A stretch of 64,000 nt of DNA from Nyssa sinensis (GCA_008638375.1 CM018052.1:483001-547000), one strand, 5' to 3'; positions 1 to 12,417 are shown, numbered from the stretch's first letter. The notes: generated by a model not told the origin, from the sequence alone. Translations and numbers: made by a program.

Positions 1-692
1 CTAGCTCAGGGGGTAGCCGGGCCCCACCAGTGCATCTCAGTTTTAGTTGATATCACTATCCTTTATTGTTGATATTCATAGCTTGATCATGTTATATTGT
101 TATTGACTGATCATGAGATTTTACAGCTTTCAGTACAGTGCTTACATTTCATACTTGATATAGCTCATGACTGTAGCAGTATGATATTGTTGGCATAGCA
201 GTTTCATTTCCTTATCATTTGACTTCCATCATTTGATATTGAGTATATTATTCATTGACTAGCTAGTATTCTTTATACCCATGTGCACATGGCAGAGTAA
301 AGGACTACTTACTGAGTTTTCATATCTCATTAGAATACTACACAACATTTGACTTGCAGGCACAGATATCGAGGACAAACAGTAAGGCTTGATAGCTAGA
401 GGTGGACATTCATTTTTGAAGTTGTAGTGTAATACTTAGTACAGACAGTCTTATAGCTCTCCCATGTTATCCACGTCTGGGGAATGAACAGTTGTATTAA
501 GAATTTTGTATTCCACATTTTGTAAACATTTTATAAATCACATGCAGCATTTATTTATTCATTTCCACATTTTAGTTGTTGCATGTTAGTAGCACTGATT
601 GTGTTGCAAGTTGAGACCCTTGGTTCGACAAGCAGCGTCGGATCGGGTGCGCGACACTAGATTTGCATAGGATGGGGTCTCGGGTCGTGACA
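1..692 (+). mobile_element. 3' part of a family-B-like long LTR (left end outside window)
   Basis: The stretch ends in a CGGGTCGTGACA terminus at 692, the same kind of 3' end seen on the LTRs ending at 35781, 52854 and 53657. It opens with a GCCGGGCCCC block that recurs at 34985 and 52857. Copia gag coding starts immediately after 692, so an LTR inserted in copia-1 is the likely explanation. The target duplication cannot be checked because the left flank is missing. No coding potential was seen. Confidence 0.7.
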
Positions 693-1013
693 AAGGGTAT
701 TATCAAAATCCATCCTAGTACTCGTGTGGCTGAGGGTTCTTCTTTTAAGCCCAAGCCCAAAGGCAAGGGCAAGTGGAAGAAGAAACAGAACCTAAAAAAC
801 TCCAAGGAAAATATGGGTCCTAAAGGGGGTGTTAGAAAAAAGAGAAAGAGGCAACCACAGGGGCAACCACTAAGCCCAAAGGAAAGTGTTTCCACTGCGG
901 AGTCATAGGGCATTGGAAGAGAAACTGTCCAGATTATCTAGCCAAGAAAAAGAACACAGGTATAATCGAATCACTTGTTATTGAAGTAAGCTATATAGCG
1001 GGTACTTCAGATT
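693..1013 (+). pseudogene. Copia-1 gag C-terminus with zinc knuckle
   Basis: The nucleocapsid end of a copia Gag, which binds element RNA. After a lysine-rich basic stretch, a CCHC knuckle CFHCGVIGHWKRNC lies at 887-928 and fits CX2CX4HX4C. It is followed by a lysine-rich tail ending near the protease. The basic stretch and the knuckle are in different frames, so at least one frameshift is present. The amino-terminal capsid part is cut off by the LTR that ends at 692. Family assignment is firm; function is lost. Confidence 0.85.
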
Positions 1014-1990
1014 CCTGATGTGTAGACTCCGGTGCAACTAAGTACATGTGTAATTCGTTGTAGGGGTATAAAGAGACCAGACGGGTAAGTGATGGAGAGA
1101 TTATCTTGCATTTGGGAACAGAAGCAAAAGTTGTTGAGGTGTCAGTAGGAGTAGTTAGTTTATGTTTTTCTTCAAATAAGATGCTAGTACTTTATGATTG
1201 CCTATATGTACCTGGCATTAGAAGGAACTTATTATTAGTTTCAAGTTTAATAAAACAAGGTTATTCAGTTTATTTTAATTCAAATATTGTTATTAAACAT
1301 AGTGGTTCTTTTATATGCTCAGACACAACAGTTAATGGTCCTTTAATTGATTACTCCTAAGATATATGAGATACATGATACCGAAAAGAAGAACCATCAC
1401 AAACTTTACCACTTAAAAGAAAAGTTTCTTCTACTAATTTAACTTATCTTTGGCACTTGAGGCTAGGTCATATTAATATGGATAGGATTAATAGACTAGT
1501 AAAGGAGGGTACTTTGTCTTCCTTGGTTGTTGAACCACTACCGGTCTGTATATCTTATTTGGAGGGAAAGATGACCAGAGAACCCTTTGTTTCAAAGGGA
1601 AACAGGGCCAAAGAAGTATTAGAGTTAATCCATACTGATGTGTGTGGACCCTTAAATATTAGGGCTAGAGGGGGCTATGAGTATTTCATCACTTTTACTA
1701 ATGATTACTCTAGATATGGTTATGTCTATCTATTACACTATACGTTAGAAGCCTTTGAAAAGTTCAAAGAGTTTTGGGCATAAGTAGAAAAGCAATTAGA
1801 TAGGAGCATAAAATCACTTTGATCTAATCAAAGTGGGGAATATCTCTCTAGTGACTTCAGTCGGCATTTGTTGGATAATGGGGTTTTATCCCAGTTGTTT
1901 GCACCTAGCATGCCTCAACAGAACGATGTAGCAGAGAGGAGAAACATAACACTTTTAGATATGGTAAGGTCAATGATGAGTTATTCTGAT
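1014..1990 (+). pseudogene. Copia-1 protease and integrase remnants
   Basis: An aspartic protease core DSGAT is readable at about 1025-1039, just after an in-frame stop. A region resembling the segment before integrase (CLYVPGIRRNLL) follows. From 1447 the integrase zinc-binding start LWHLRLGH appears, but the second CxxC half is damaged (CISYLEGK). The catalytic core reads LIHTDVCGPL and then PQQNDVAERRN, so the first Asp and final Glu positions of the DDE triad are recognisable. Stops occur around 1360, 1782 and 1822. The core ends abruptly near 1990 where the sequence jumps toward reverse transcriptase. Confidence 0.85.
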
Positions 1991-2004
1991 AAGCACAAGA
2001 CAAG

Positions 2005-3360
2005 GGTTTACTCAAAAAAAGGGTTTACTCAAAAACAGGGTATCGATTATGAGAAAACATTTTCACCAATTGCTATGCTTAAGTCTATTCGGATTCTCTT
2101 ATCCAGTGCAGCTTATTTTGATTATGAGATTTGACAAATGGATGTCAAGACAGCATTCTTAAATAGCGATCTTGAAAAAGACATCTATATGATGCAACCA
2201 GATGGTTTCATAGCTAAGGGCCAAGAGCATATGGTATACAAGCTGCATAAGTCCATTTATGGACTTAAGGAAGCTTCCCGAAGTTGGAACATCCGATTTG
2301 ATTAGGCAATCAAGTAATTTGGTTTTGATCAAAACCCGGATGAACCTTGTGTGTATAAAAAGAGTGAAGGAAGCTTGGTGGTGTTCCTAGTTCTGTATGT
2401 GGATGATATACTACTAATTAGGAATGATGTAGGCGTGTTATCTACAATAAAGGTTTGGCTAGCGAATCAGTTGGATACGAAGGACTTGGGAGAAGCCAGT
2501 TACATCCTCGAGATTAAGCTTTTGCGAGATCGAAAGAACAGGATGTTAGGCTTATCTCAAGCTGCATATATAGACAAAATTCTTGTCGAGTTTGCAATGC
2601 ATAACTCCAAGAAAGGCTTATTGCCTTTTAGGAATAGAGTACCTCTGTCCAAGAATCGATATCTTAAGACACTTGAGGAAGAGGAACGCATAAAGGTGAT
2701 TTCTTATACTTCTGCTGTAGGAAGCCTTATGTATGTTTTGCTTTGCACTAGACCAAATATTTGTTTTGCAGTGGGTATGGTCAACATATATCAATCTAAT
2801 CCAAGGCCAAATCATTGAATTACCATGAAACAAATACTTAAACACTTGAGAAGGACTAGAGATTATATGTTGAGATACAGGGTGGTGATCTAGTTCCAGT
2901 TGACTACACAAACTTTGACTTTATGTCAGATTAGGACTCTAGAAAGTCAACCTCAAGATATGTGTTTACTCTTGGTGGTGGAGCTATCAGTTGGAGGAGT
3001 GTTAAACAATAGTGTATTGCTAACTTAACCACTAAAGCGAAATATGTAGCTACCTCTAAAGCAGCTAAGGAAGCAGTTTGGCTCAAGAAGTTCCTTTCGG
3101 AACTACGAGTGGTACCACAATCTCAGTTGCCTATGGTCCTTTATTGTGACAATAGTGAAGCTGTAGCTCAATCTAAAGAGCCCAGAAACCACAAGGGTAG
3201 AAAGTACATAGAGCGCAAGTATCACCTCATTAGAGAGATCGTTTAGTAATGAGACATTATCGTCACCAAGGTTGCATCTACGGACAATCTTGCAGATCCT
3301 TTCACTAAGGCTCTACCTTCTAAAAGTTTCGAGTTTCATGTGGATAGGATGGGTGTTAAA
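2005..3360 (+). pseudogene. Copia-1 reverse transcriptase and RNase H remnants
   Basis: Reverse transcriptase starts at its conserved GIDYEKTFSPIA block, followed by QMDVKTAFLN, YGLKEASRSW and the catalytic YVDDILL at about 2396. RNase H motifs follow: a degenerate TKAKYVA where TEAEYVA is usual, then LYCDNSEA and RNHKGRKYIERKYHLI. The terminal DPFTKALP motif is near 3295-3320. About 250 residues normally found between integrase and reverse transcriptase are missing. In-frame stops lie near 2132, 2303, 2817, 3012 and 3245. It cannot make an enzyme. Confidence 0.88.
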
Positions 3361-3397
3361 TGTTATGGGGAATGGATGTGAGTGTAAGTGGGACTTA

Positions 3398-4610
3398 GTT
3401 TGGATGTGTGCCCTCATATCCAAGACATTTTATTATTATTTAATAGAATTGATTTATTATTGAGTTTTATATTACCATATGTTTTGATGTTGCTTTATAT
3501 CATGAGATGATTAGTCCTTGAATTGTCATTAGGAGTGGTTCATGTGTATAAATGAGATTTATACACAAGAGATATGAAATTCTTATATAGGCAATTCTAG
3601 AATTGTTCACAGCTATTTATAAGACTGAACATCTTATCTGTAAAGCTGTAATACAGTTAACCTTTATGTGATAAGGTGGTTTATCTCAACTATTAGAGTA
3701 ATGGACTCTAGGTTATTGTATTGGTGTATTGGGAATACATTGAATTGGATCACTATAAGAAACGCATCATTTGAAACTATCACCTTTAATAACTTTCTTA
3801 TTCACTATTCGCAGTAAGCTCTTAATCCTGAGAGAATAGTGAACTCAAGTTCTAAATAGTGATGACTTTAAGTTACCAATGAGTGAAGTCTTTTAGATCA
3901 ACACCTCAGTATCTTAAAAAGTCATTATTTAGACTGTGGGAACACATATTCTCAAGATGGAATCTACACTCTATATATTAGAGAGATGGATATCACTTTT
4001 GTGCTAAGTCAATGGGTTAATCACTGAAATCCGGATCCGGTCTTTTCAGTAAATTGTTTATTTAAATGATGACCAATTGCAAGTGATTAATAATTATTGA
4101 ATTATGTTCTTAAAATAATTAGAGAATTAATTTGACAATATAATACAGAACTCTGATTATTAGTATCCATGTAGAGGGGCCAATTGAAGAAGTATAATAT
4201 ATTTGGGTTTACTCTATTCTACTAAGTTGAAATACAATTTCAATTATATAATGGAGTCAATTAAAATTAATTATGAGATAATTAAGATTTAATTGACTAA
4301 TTGGAAGCTAACTTAGTAGGACCTACTAGATCCCTTCTCTTGCCCTAATAAGGTTAAGCCTTATATATATGATATGTAGGGAGCCGTTTATCATAAGTTT
4401 TGGTGCTAGACAAAAATAAAAGGCAGTGCACTCTTTTGCGATACAATTTGCCTAGAGGAAAAGAGGAGAAGACCTAGAGGAAGAGAACACTTGTATCCTA
4501 CTTCAAGAACAAGGTATCTCAAACCCTCTTTTATTAAGATTATGTGATTTAGGTAGTAATTTTATCAAAGTAAAACTTTTAAAATCATTTTTGTTGTATT
4601 TTTCCTACCA
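3398..4610 (+). repeat. Copia-1 3' LTR (decayed)
   Basis: The segment begins right after the RNase H end and a purine-rich stretch, with a TGTGTGCCCT block typical of a group of copia LTR starts. It ends in a pyrimidine-rich TTTTCCTACCA. It holds no ORF of note. The 5' LTR is not in the window, so the boundaries rest on position and terminal motifs only. Confidence 0.6.
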
Positions 4611-4988
4611 ATAACTCTAACTACTATTCGGAATGGACCAATGTAGCGAGGACTGAGCTTTCTCTTCTTACCAAATCTGAGTTTTCCCAATCTAGAACTC
4701 TAAATCCTTCCTCCATGCGTCTACATAGCTTTTGTATCTACTCTGTGCAGTCTACAGATGTTGGCGAATTGTTTGAATTTTCTCCATTATGGCTTGAACA
4801 ATCTTTAGTCCAAGAAACTTTTGTTCACCTACCTCTGTCCATCACACTAAAGATATGCATTTTGTCCCATATAGTGCTTCATAAGGTGCCATCCCAATAC
4901 TGGCCTGATAGCTATTATTGTACGCGAACTCTACTAGTGCAAGATGGTCCGCCCAACTATCCTTGAAGTCTAATGCATATAATCGCAG
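4611..4988 (-). pseudogene. Ty3-gypsy integrase C-terminal fragment (base layer)
   Basis: Read on the minus strand, 4988 down to 4611 gives ALDFKDSWADHLALVEF, then NNSYQASIGMAPYEALYG and later KLSPRYIGPFRIV. These are the conserved C-terminal integrase blocks of plant Ty3-gypsy elements. It continues the reading frame found at 13251-13400 on the same strand, so both pieces come from one element that was split. In-frame stops are present (for example after SLV and after HL). The copia-1 LTR interrupts it on the left at about 4610. Confidence 0.85.
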
Positions 4989-5060
4989 CTATAGACACCT
5001 TATTTTGTTACCCTTGATTAAATAGTAACAATTTGGTAGTCATACCAAGAAATCCACTTC

Positions 5061-5670
5061 CATTAGGACTCCTCTTGACAAAATCTTACTATTGCTAAGA
5101 CACTCCTGCCAGAGTCCCAGTTTCATTGGGACTCTTCTTGACAGAGTCCTATTCCCACTAGGACTTTCTTGCTAGAGTCCCAGTTGCATCAGGACTCCTT
5201 CTGATAGAGTCTTATTCCCATTAGGACTCTCTTGCCAAAGTCTCGATTCCATTAGGACTCCGCTTGACAGAGTCTTATTTCTGCTAGGACTCTCCTACTA
5301 GAGTCTTAGTTCCATTAGGACTCCTCCTAACAGAGTCCTATTCCCACTAGGACGCTCCTACTAGAGTCCCAGTCCCATTAAAACTCCTTCTGACAGAGTT
5401 TTATTCCTGTTAGGACTTTCCTGAAAAGGTCCTGGTCCGAGAAAGACTCTTTCTAATAGAGTCCCCCTCACATTAAGACTCTCTTAACAGAGTCCCAGTC
5501 CAAGTAGGACTCTTCCTAATAGAGACCACTCTTGTTAGGACTCTTTTGACATAGTCTCAGTCCAAGTAGAACTCTTTTCGATAGAGTCCCACTCTTGGTA
5601 GGACTTTCCTAATAGGGTCCCAGTCCAAATAGGACTCTTCCTGATAAAGTCTCACCTTGTTTAGGACTCG
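5061..5670 (+). repeat. Tandem array, about 31-bp unit, with alternating inverted cores
   Basis: Roughly 19 diverged units carry alternating GGACTC and GAGTCC cores, each unit reading like AGGACTCnnnnTGACAGAGTC. Adjacent cores are reverse complements, so single-stranded copies could form many short hairpins. It lies inside the Tat-like segment, upstream of its TATA box. There is no coding capacity. Confidence 0.85.
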
Positions 5671-6309
5671 TCTGCCCATTACAGGTTGTTTCAGTAATTT
5701 TGGCACCTTTTTGTCGATTATAGGTATTTTGCTAATTTGGCATAATTCTACTCTCAGTAGGACTTCCTAGTTACTGGAAGGGCATTTTCAAAATTTTTGA
5801 ATTGGGAGTAATTTGGTCATTTCACATGTCTTGTGGTAATCTAGAGATTCTCTACCGAATTGGGGGCAATTTGGTAATATTGAGTGATAGTAGTCAATTT
5901 AGGCTTAATTAGGACTTTCCATTTTTAAAGTTTCCATAAATCTGGTTGCTTAATATTTCCTTAAATAGAGATACATTGAACCTAGACATTTTCATTTTAG
6001 AGTTTATTTTCCATTTAAATTCTATTTGTTTTTTTATCCTATTGACTCTTGCATCTAGGCACCAATTCTATTGGTTCGTGCATTGTCATAATTATTTATT
6101 AATTCATTTAGTTAGGATAATTATTATTATTTAGTTTTCTATTTATTTAATTAGATAATATCACTCAAGACATGATCCCAGCCCTCAATTTTACAGTTTT
6201 ATCTTAGACCCTTTGATCAAATCTCTATATTTCCTTATAAATAGAGCCCCCAGACCATAAGTTTTAGGGACACGAAAATATACGAAGGGAAGACGGTTTC
6301 CATAGCCTT
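5671..6309. other. Non-coding AT-rich tail of the Tat-like segment
   Basis: There are no convincing ORFs here. The segment holds AT-rich stretches, the TATA box near 6236 and the left copy of the GCCTT target duplication (6305-6309). Nothing else was recognised. Confidence 0.5.
6236..6244 (+). promoter_or_regulatory. TATA box TATAAATAG
   Basis: A canonical plant TATA box followed closely by AGCCCCC. It is placed as expected for the promoter of the Tat-like LTR. The family-A LTR was inserted about 70 bp downstream, near or just after the expected transcription start. Confidence 0.6.
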
Positions 6310-7508
6310 TGTCACATCCCGAACCCCACCCTACGCGGATGTCGAGGACGTGATGCCAGTCAGCCGCCACGCGACCAACCGAAGGCAATTTCTGAACTTT
6401 TCAGTGAATTGCACTCCGACTGTAGGGTCAGATGCAGTGGAATTTAAAACTTTTTTTTTGTCAAGGGAATGCAACTCATGTATCCACCGTAGGATATGTA
6501 TCACACAGAGAAAGTCTAAAATCCAACAGCTAACAATTCTAACCTCAGAGCATATCTATAATCCGACATATAACAACAGAGCAGAACTATAATCTCTAGA
6601 GTACCGTTTAAATCCATGAGCCATGTCTATATCTAGTACATATCAGTTAAGTCAGTCGTATTACATCACTCACCTGATTAAACAGATTCAATCCTCAGTA
6701 ATCCAGTCTCCACAGATCAGTGCCATCAGATCCAACAGATATCATTCCTGAAAAATGTTAGGGAATGGGGTGAGCTTCGAAAAGCCCAATGAGTAACACA
6801 GGTTCCCTGTCAAGGGTTTCAAAACCATTTCTTGTTTACAAAGCACAAGGGTAGTTCAGTTGTTTCTGAAATAGCAGTTTTATAAATCTACTTTAAATGC
6901 AGTTTCAGTAGAATGAAACAGGGCTGAACTAAACGGAACAACAAATCAGAACAGACGGAACAGTGCATGATGCCAATATCAATGAGAGTATAGGTAATTA
7001 ATTCAAATATCAGAACAGATCAGTACTGGGCGGAACATAACAAGGCATAACAATAATATATCAGTTAGGCGCGTAATCAAGCCTACTTATGCCAGACCGC
7101 TCATAATCAGAATGGTACCCAGAGTCAGGCACATCATAGCAGAACAAAATCAGATAGACCATAAAACGGAACAAGACAGACCGAACAAAATAATAGTAGG
7201 ACGGGACAAAATCATGCCGCGTACAATACAGTATAAGGTTTGCATTTAAAAACATGCATTCAGACAGTTTAACCTTTAAAACCGTACAGTGCATCAAAAT
7301 ACAGTATCTATGCAGTAACTTATAAACCAAGTCAAGAATTCAGACAGATCATAACGGAACTGGACCATATATCAATCAAGACAGACAGATTATTGACGGA
7401 CGGTACATAACGGGATCAGACGCAACAAAACACCAGATCAAGTCACAGGCATAATCAAGGACAGAGGCATAACAGGACGGATCATAACGGGACAAAACAG
7501 AGCAATAC

Positions 7509-8520
7509 ATCAATCAGAACAAGACATATCGGAACTGAACATGGCGGATCAAAACGGTACAATATCAATCAGGTCAAGTCATATCGGAACTGAACATGAC
7601 GGAACAAAACGAAACAATATCAATCAGGACAAGTCATATTGGAACTGAACATGACGGAACAAAATGAAACGATATCAATCAGGACAAGTCATATCGGAAC
7701 TGAACATGACGGAACAAAACGAAACGATATCAATCAGGACAAGTCATATTGGAACTGAACATGACGGAACAAAATGAAACGATATCAATCAGGACAAGTC
7801 ATATCGGAACTGAACATGACGGAACAAAACGAAACGATATCAATCAGGACAAGTCATATCGGAACTGAACATGACGGAACAAAATGAAACAATATCAATC
7901 AGGACAAGTCATGTCAGAACTGAACATGACAAAACAAAATGAAACAATGTCAATCAGGACAAGTCATGTCGGAACTGAACATGACGGAACAAAATGAAAC
8001 AATATCAATCAGGACAAGTCATATCGGAGCTGAATATGACGGAAACAAACGAAACAATACATCAATCAGATCAAGACATATCGAAACTGAACATGTCGGA
8101 ACAAAACGGAACAATACATCTATCAGAACAAGACATATCGGAACTGAACAGGACGGAACAAACGAAACAATACATCAATCAGATCAAGACATATCGAAAC
8201 TGAACATGTCGGAACAAAACGGAACAATACATCTATCAGAACAAGACATATCGGAACTGAACAGGACGGAACAAACGAAACAATACATCAATCAGATCAA
8301 GACATATCGAAACGGAACATGTCGGAACCAAACGGAACAATACATCTATCAGAACAAGACATATCAGAACTGAACAGGACGGAACAAACGAAACAATACA
8401 TCAATCAGATCAAGACATATCGAAACTGAACATGTCGGAACAAAACGGAACAATACATCTATCAGAACAAGACATATCGGAATTGAACAGGACGGAACAA
8501 ACTGGTACAATATCAATCAG
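7509..8520. repeat. Minisatellite: 55-bp units passing into 113-bp higher-order units
   Basis: From about 7509 to 8040, near-identical 55-bp units containing TCAATCAGGACAAGTCATAT repeat about ten times. From 8060 the array changes to dimers that repeat at exactly 113 bp (starts near 8060, 8173, 8286 and 8399). Long open frames here, such as 7939-8373, are repeat artefacts. The homologous part of the other family-A LTRs (41640-42260) is shorter and more diverged. Confidence 0.92.
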
Positions 8521-9849
8521 GACAAGGCATATGCTACTTTAAATATATGTTTTTCTTTTAAACAGTATAACGTTCAAAACAGTACAGTGCTTCAAAGTAC
8601 AGTATCTAGACAGAACTTATACACCAATTCAGGAGTCAGGTTTACTCACAAGACGCAACAGTACAAAATAAAACCATGACAGACCATACAACAGAACAAG
8701 ACAGACCCGAACTGAACAGGAGAACAGGACAGCACAAAATCAGGTTACGTGTAATGCAGTATAAAAAGTATGCATTCAGACAGTACAGTATACAAAACAG
8801 TACAGTAAATCAAAATACAGTAACTAGACGGTGTACTTATACACCAAGTCAGAAGTTCCAGGTTACTCACAAACTGTTACGGTTATCTCCGTGCGCAAAC
8901 AATCCGATAACCTCCAGATACGTCAGGCATCTCCATGTATATCCTGAACAATAATCATCAATCATATACAGATCAGAACTCATCCATTCAGGTCTCATTT
9001 GTCATCTTAGGTATCTATCGGTTTACCTAAGGTAGCCTAGTAGCCTATCGCCCTCTCATCGGGTTTCATCCGAGGCTATTTTATTCTTAAATTAGGCTCA
9101 GCAGTCATCAGGATTATAACCCAAGTCATTTAGACTTCAATCGTTATCAGTCAGTTACTTCTTCAGCCTTAGGGGCAAAACGATCATTTTATCACTCTTG
9201 CCCCGGGCCCTGTCAAGGCCCTCCGAATAGTCTTTATATCTTAAATATAAAGTTCTACGTCTTTTAGACTCTAACCGGTGTCAGTTAGGTTCTTATTTTA
9301 ACCATAGGGGCAAAATGGTAATTTTGTCATTCTTGCCCCGGACCCAGTCGTGGTTCTTAGAATATCCCATATATCGTATACATGAAGTTCTAAGTCTTTT
9401 AGACTTGAATCGCTATCAGTTAAGGGCTTACTTAGCCTTAGGGGCAAAATAGTAATTTGTCATTCTTACCCCAGACCCGGTCGTGGTCCTCAAAATGTCC
9501 CATATATCTCATATGTAAATTCTTAAGTCCTTTGGACTTCGTTTGGTATCTGCTTTTGATCATCGGGACACATCGATCATTTCTCGTTTTACGCATTACT
9601 GTCCCGGAGTCTTATTTAGCCCTTCAGTGTTCATAATTATCCCTATGATAATTTATCAGATCAGTTGGACCTTTATTTGACCTCTACCTTGCACTTACTG
9701 TGCTCAGGGGTATTTTGGTCATTTTACGTTTTGTAAGATTTCGACTCCGAATCATTATTTAATCATGTTTACAGTCTCACCAGTATCTGGGCTTCTATCG
9801 CTATCAATTTCGTCCCAATCGGACTTCATTTGGGCTTCGTACAGTATCA

Positions 9850-10290
9850 GGGGTAATTTGGTAATTTCACGTGTCATATTTTTCGGCACGTCAGTTCATA
9901 AAATGGACCTCACCATTGGGTCCAGAGTGTCCGACATAATTAAGTTGGACTGTCTGTTATGTTCAATTGACCCTAGGAAGCATCAGGGGCAGTACGGTCA
10001 TTTACACTTTATGTGTCTGTATTTTTCGGGACTTCAGTTCGTTAAACGGACCTCACCGTTGAGTTCAGAACGCCCGACATAGTCAAAATAGACTGTCTTT
10101 TATTTTTATTTGAGTTCGGGTACTATCAGGGGCAGTACAGTAATTTACACCTACGTGTCTGTATTTTTTGGTACATAATTTCCCAATTTGGACTGTACCA
10201 TTGAGTCCAGAATACTTGAAATAGTGAAAATACACTATTTATTTGCTTTATTTGGACTCCGTTTGACATGATTAATGTCCAGGGGTAAAA
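9850..10290 (-). repeat. Roughly 130-bp LTR module, repeated copies (family A)
   Basis: Diverged tandem copies, on the minus strand, of a module that includes a TCAATGGTGAGGTCC-like block and a stretch resembling AAAATTGCCCTT. The same module occurs in families B, C and D. Confidence 0.65.
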
Positions 10291-11940
10291 TCGTAATTTT
10301 ACCTAATTAATAAAATAATAAAATAATTATTTTATTATTTAATTAATTTGTCAGGGGCTTAATTGAACAATTTCTCAAAATTCAGGGCCACAGTAGGATT
10401 CTGTTAAATAGTGGGGACAAATCCGTAATTTCAGAAATCAATTGGGGGTTAAAACATAATTACACAAATTAGAGGTTCAAACCCCTTGGGTTTTAGGTTC
10501 AAGAACTGAACCGGTCCAATTACACTGTGAACCAACCGGTTCACTAACACTTCAGAAAACCGGAATATGATATCCCTCTTATCCCAATTGGCCCCTATCC
10601 ATGTTTAGGATTAGCCCAATTCCCAATTTTAATTTCGTGCATCCGTGACCAAACAGGCCAAGTTTCAGTTAAAAAATTTGATTAAAACCTAACCAACACG
10701 CCGTCGTTTAGGTAATTCCGATTTGCGGGTGGGTTGGATTTGACCCGAATCCAAACCCGATCCAGGTCCAAGACCCGTGCCCATTACTGTTCATCGTCTT
10801 CCCCACGAGAGATGAACAGTAACCGTAAAACTGCAGATTTTTTAAACTCAATTTCGTGACTTTTTGAACATGGCTCTTCACTGTTCTTTATCCCATTATA
10901 TCTCTGGATGTCAAGCCAACGTTTTGGCATCAGTTTCAAGTCTCAAAACAGTGTGTAAGCCAAGTTCGAGCTCTGATAATGGCGACTGTAAGTCGCCTAT
11001 TTCATGTTCATCTCTCCATCAAATTTGATGGTTAGTGGCTGGTTGCAACCGTACGATCGTGGGGGTCATTATCCCACTCAAAAATCGTGATTTAGGAGTC
11101 TCATTTGGGAGTTGGGTTTCATGGCCGAAACCTGCAACTCCACATTCGAGGGCCTTCCCGTGCGAGTTTGGGTCGCGCACCTAGGCATTTAGGATCCTTG
11201 TGACCTCTAGATCAGGTTTAGACTAATAGAATTCAACTTGGTGAGGGTTGTTTCAGACCTGCATATTCGAGGTCATCAATGGCTACCTGGCTCGGTTTTG
11301 GTGTTTTCTAGGCCGTCTCGGTCTCCCATTTATGCCATTAGCTCAGATTTATTTCCTAATTATCATGCATGCAGTCCACAAGGTCCAACAACACAGCAGA
11401 TTTTAAACAGAATTTCAAGCAGATTTGAGGTGTCTTACCTCTGTATAGTGGTTCCCTTGTTATCTATGGCTCGGATCTGATCCTTGCTTGTTGCCTCAGT
11501 CGGTCATGCAATACGCAGTCCCCTCAGTCCCTTCCTCTTGATGCATCTCCCATGGACATGCATATACACCATGTTTCACACACACGGCTTCTCACAAATG
11601 GCTTGGAATCTCTCTCTCTCTCTTAACAGATCAGTTCTCCCCTTATCACCTTCTCTGTATCAGTATATCAAACAATCCTCACATTCAGATTTCATACACA
11701 CATATATCCCATATAGAGCCATGTGTATTTGATTGCTTGATTTGCAATCATTTGGTTGCATGTAATCTGCTTGGGTGAGAGGTGATCATGGCTGAAGTAG
11801 GGTGATGATGGGTTAGGGTGCATAGGGGTGATGCAGAGATGATGTGTTGCATGCTTGGCCATTGGCCAATTTGGGAGGTGGCCCAACCAGATTTTAGGTT
11901 ATATACATTTTTGTTGTACAACTAAGCACAAAACATTGGC

Positions 11941-12003
11941 AGCCTACATGGTTAACTTTCTGGATAAGAGTTCTTTCCACTCAAAGGTCAAGGGTTCAAT
12001 TCC
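11941..12003 (+). other. tRNA-like block with A-box and B-box (family-A solo LTR)
   Basis: AGCCTACATGGTTAA, an A-box-like sequence, is followed about 40 bp later by GGTTCAATTCC at 11993-12003. That matches the pol III B-box consensus GGTTCRANNCC. It lies antisense to the LTR. It does not fold as a normal tRNA by eye, and no anticodon arm was identified. A SINE or tRNA relic inside the LTR is the simplest reading. Confidence 0.5.
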
Positions 12004-12417
12004 CTTGGCCTCCCATTTGGCCATTTTTTCCATATTCTCGGTTAAGGCCACGTTTGGTTGCACAGTAATTCAATTTTCAATGTTTGCTACATAACTTTCA
12101 TTCCGTAGCTCCTTTTTCGATGCGGTTTCTTCTGAGAGCTTCATAATTCAGTTCGCTTCAGTGTCAGAGGTTCCATGTCATTTATTAATCATTCGGGATT
12201 TTCGGGGTTAACTAATTCGGGTTCCGTTAGTGCTAAAACGACATTATTTTACCGATTTAACCAGCAATTTGGATTCGGGTAAGGTACCCTTCCCTCCAGA
12301 CATTTTCTTTATTTAATCGGTCTATGGCGACCGTCGGGATTATGATTAATTCCCTAAATCATTCTGTAAGTCGGTATTAATTAATAATTATTAATTTCGC
12401 GGGATCGGGGTGTTACA

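Larger units (their letters stand above)
693..4610 (+). mobile_element. Copia-1: decayed Ty1-copia retrotransposon, right part
   Basis: Gag, protease, integrase, reverse transcriptase and RNase H remnants occur in copia order, followed by an LTR-like segment that ends near 4610 inside a minus-strand gypsy integrase. Many stops and frameshifts and a large internal deletion make it dead. The LTR start has lost its TG (about 3398) and the end reads CCTACCA. The 5' LTR lies left of the window. The lineage within copia is not resolved. Confidence 0.85.
6310..12417 (-). mobile_element. Family-A solo LTR, minus orientation, 6,108 bp, target duplication GCCTT
   Basis: The left end TGTCACATCCCG and right end CGGGGTGTTACA are the reverse complements of the 3' and 5' ends of the family-A LTRs at 37795-48943. 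The 5-bp direct repeat GCCTT flanks it exactly (6305-6309 and 12418-12422). No internal domain or second LTR is present, so it is a solo LTR left by LTR-LTR recombination. It is about 900 bp longer than the other A copies, at least partly because of an expanded minisatellite (7509-8520). It carries no genes. Confidence 0.92.

Noticed and set aside
4715..4966. 83-codon plus-strand frame
   Set aside because: It is the shadow of minus-strand gypsy integrase, which has clear conserved blocks.
7939..8373. 144-codon open frame
   Set aside because: It lies wholly in the 55/113-bp minisatellite. The translated repeats are a by-product of a unit without stops.
7509..8520. CRISPR-like array
   Set aside because: Units are contiguous with no unique spacers, and the DNA is plant. 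It is a minisatellite.
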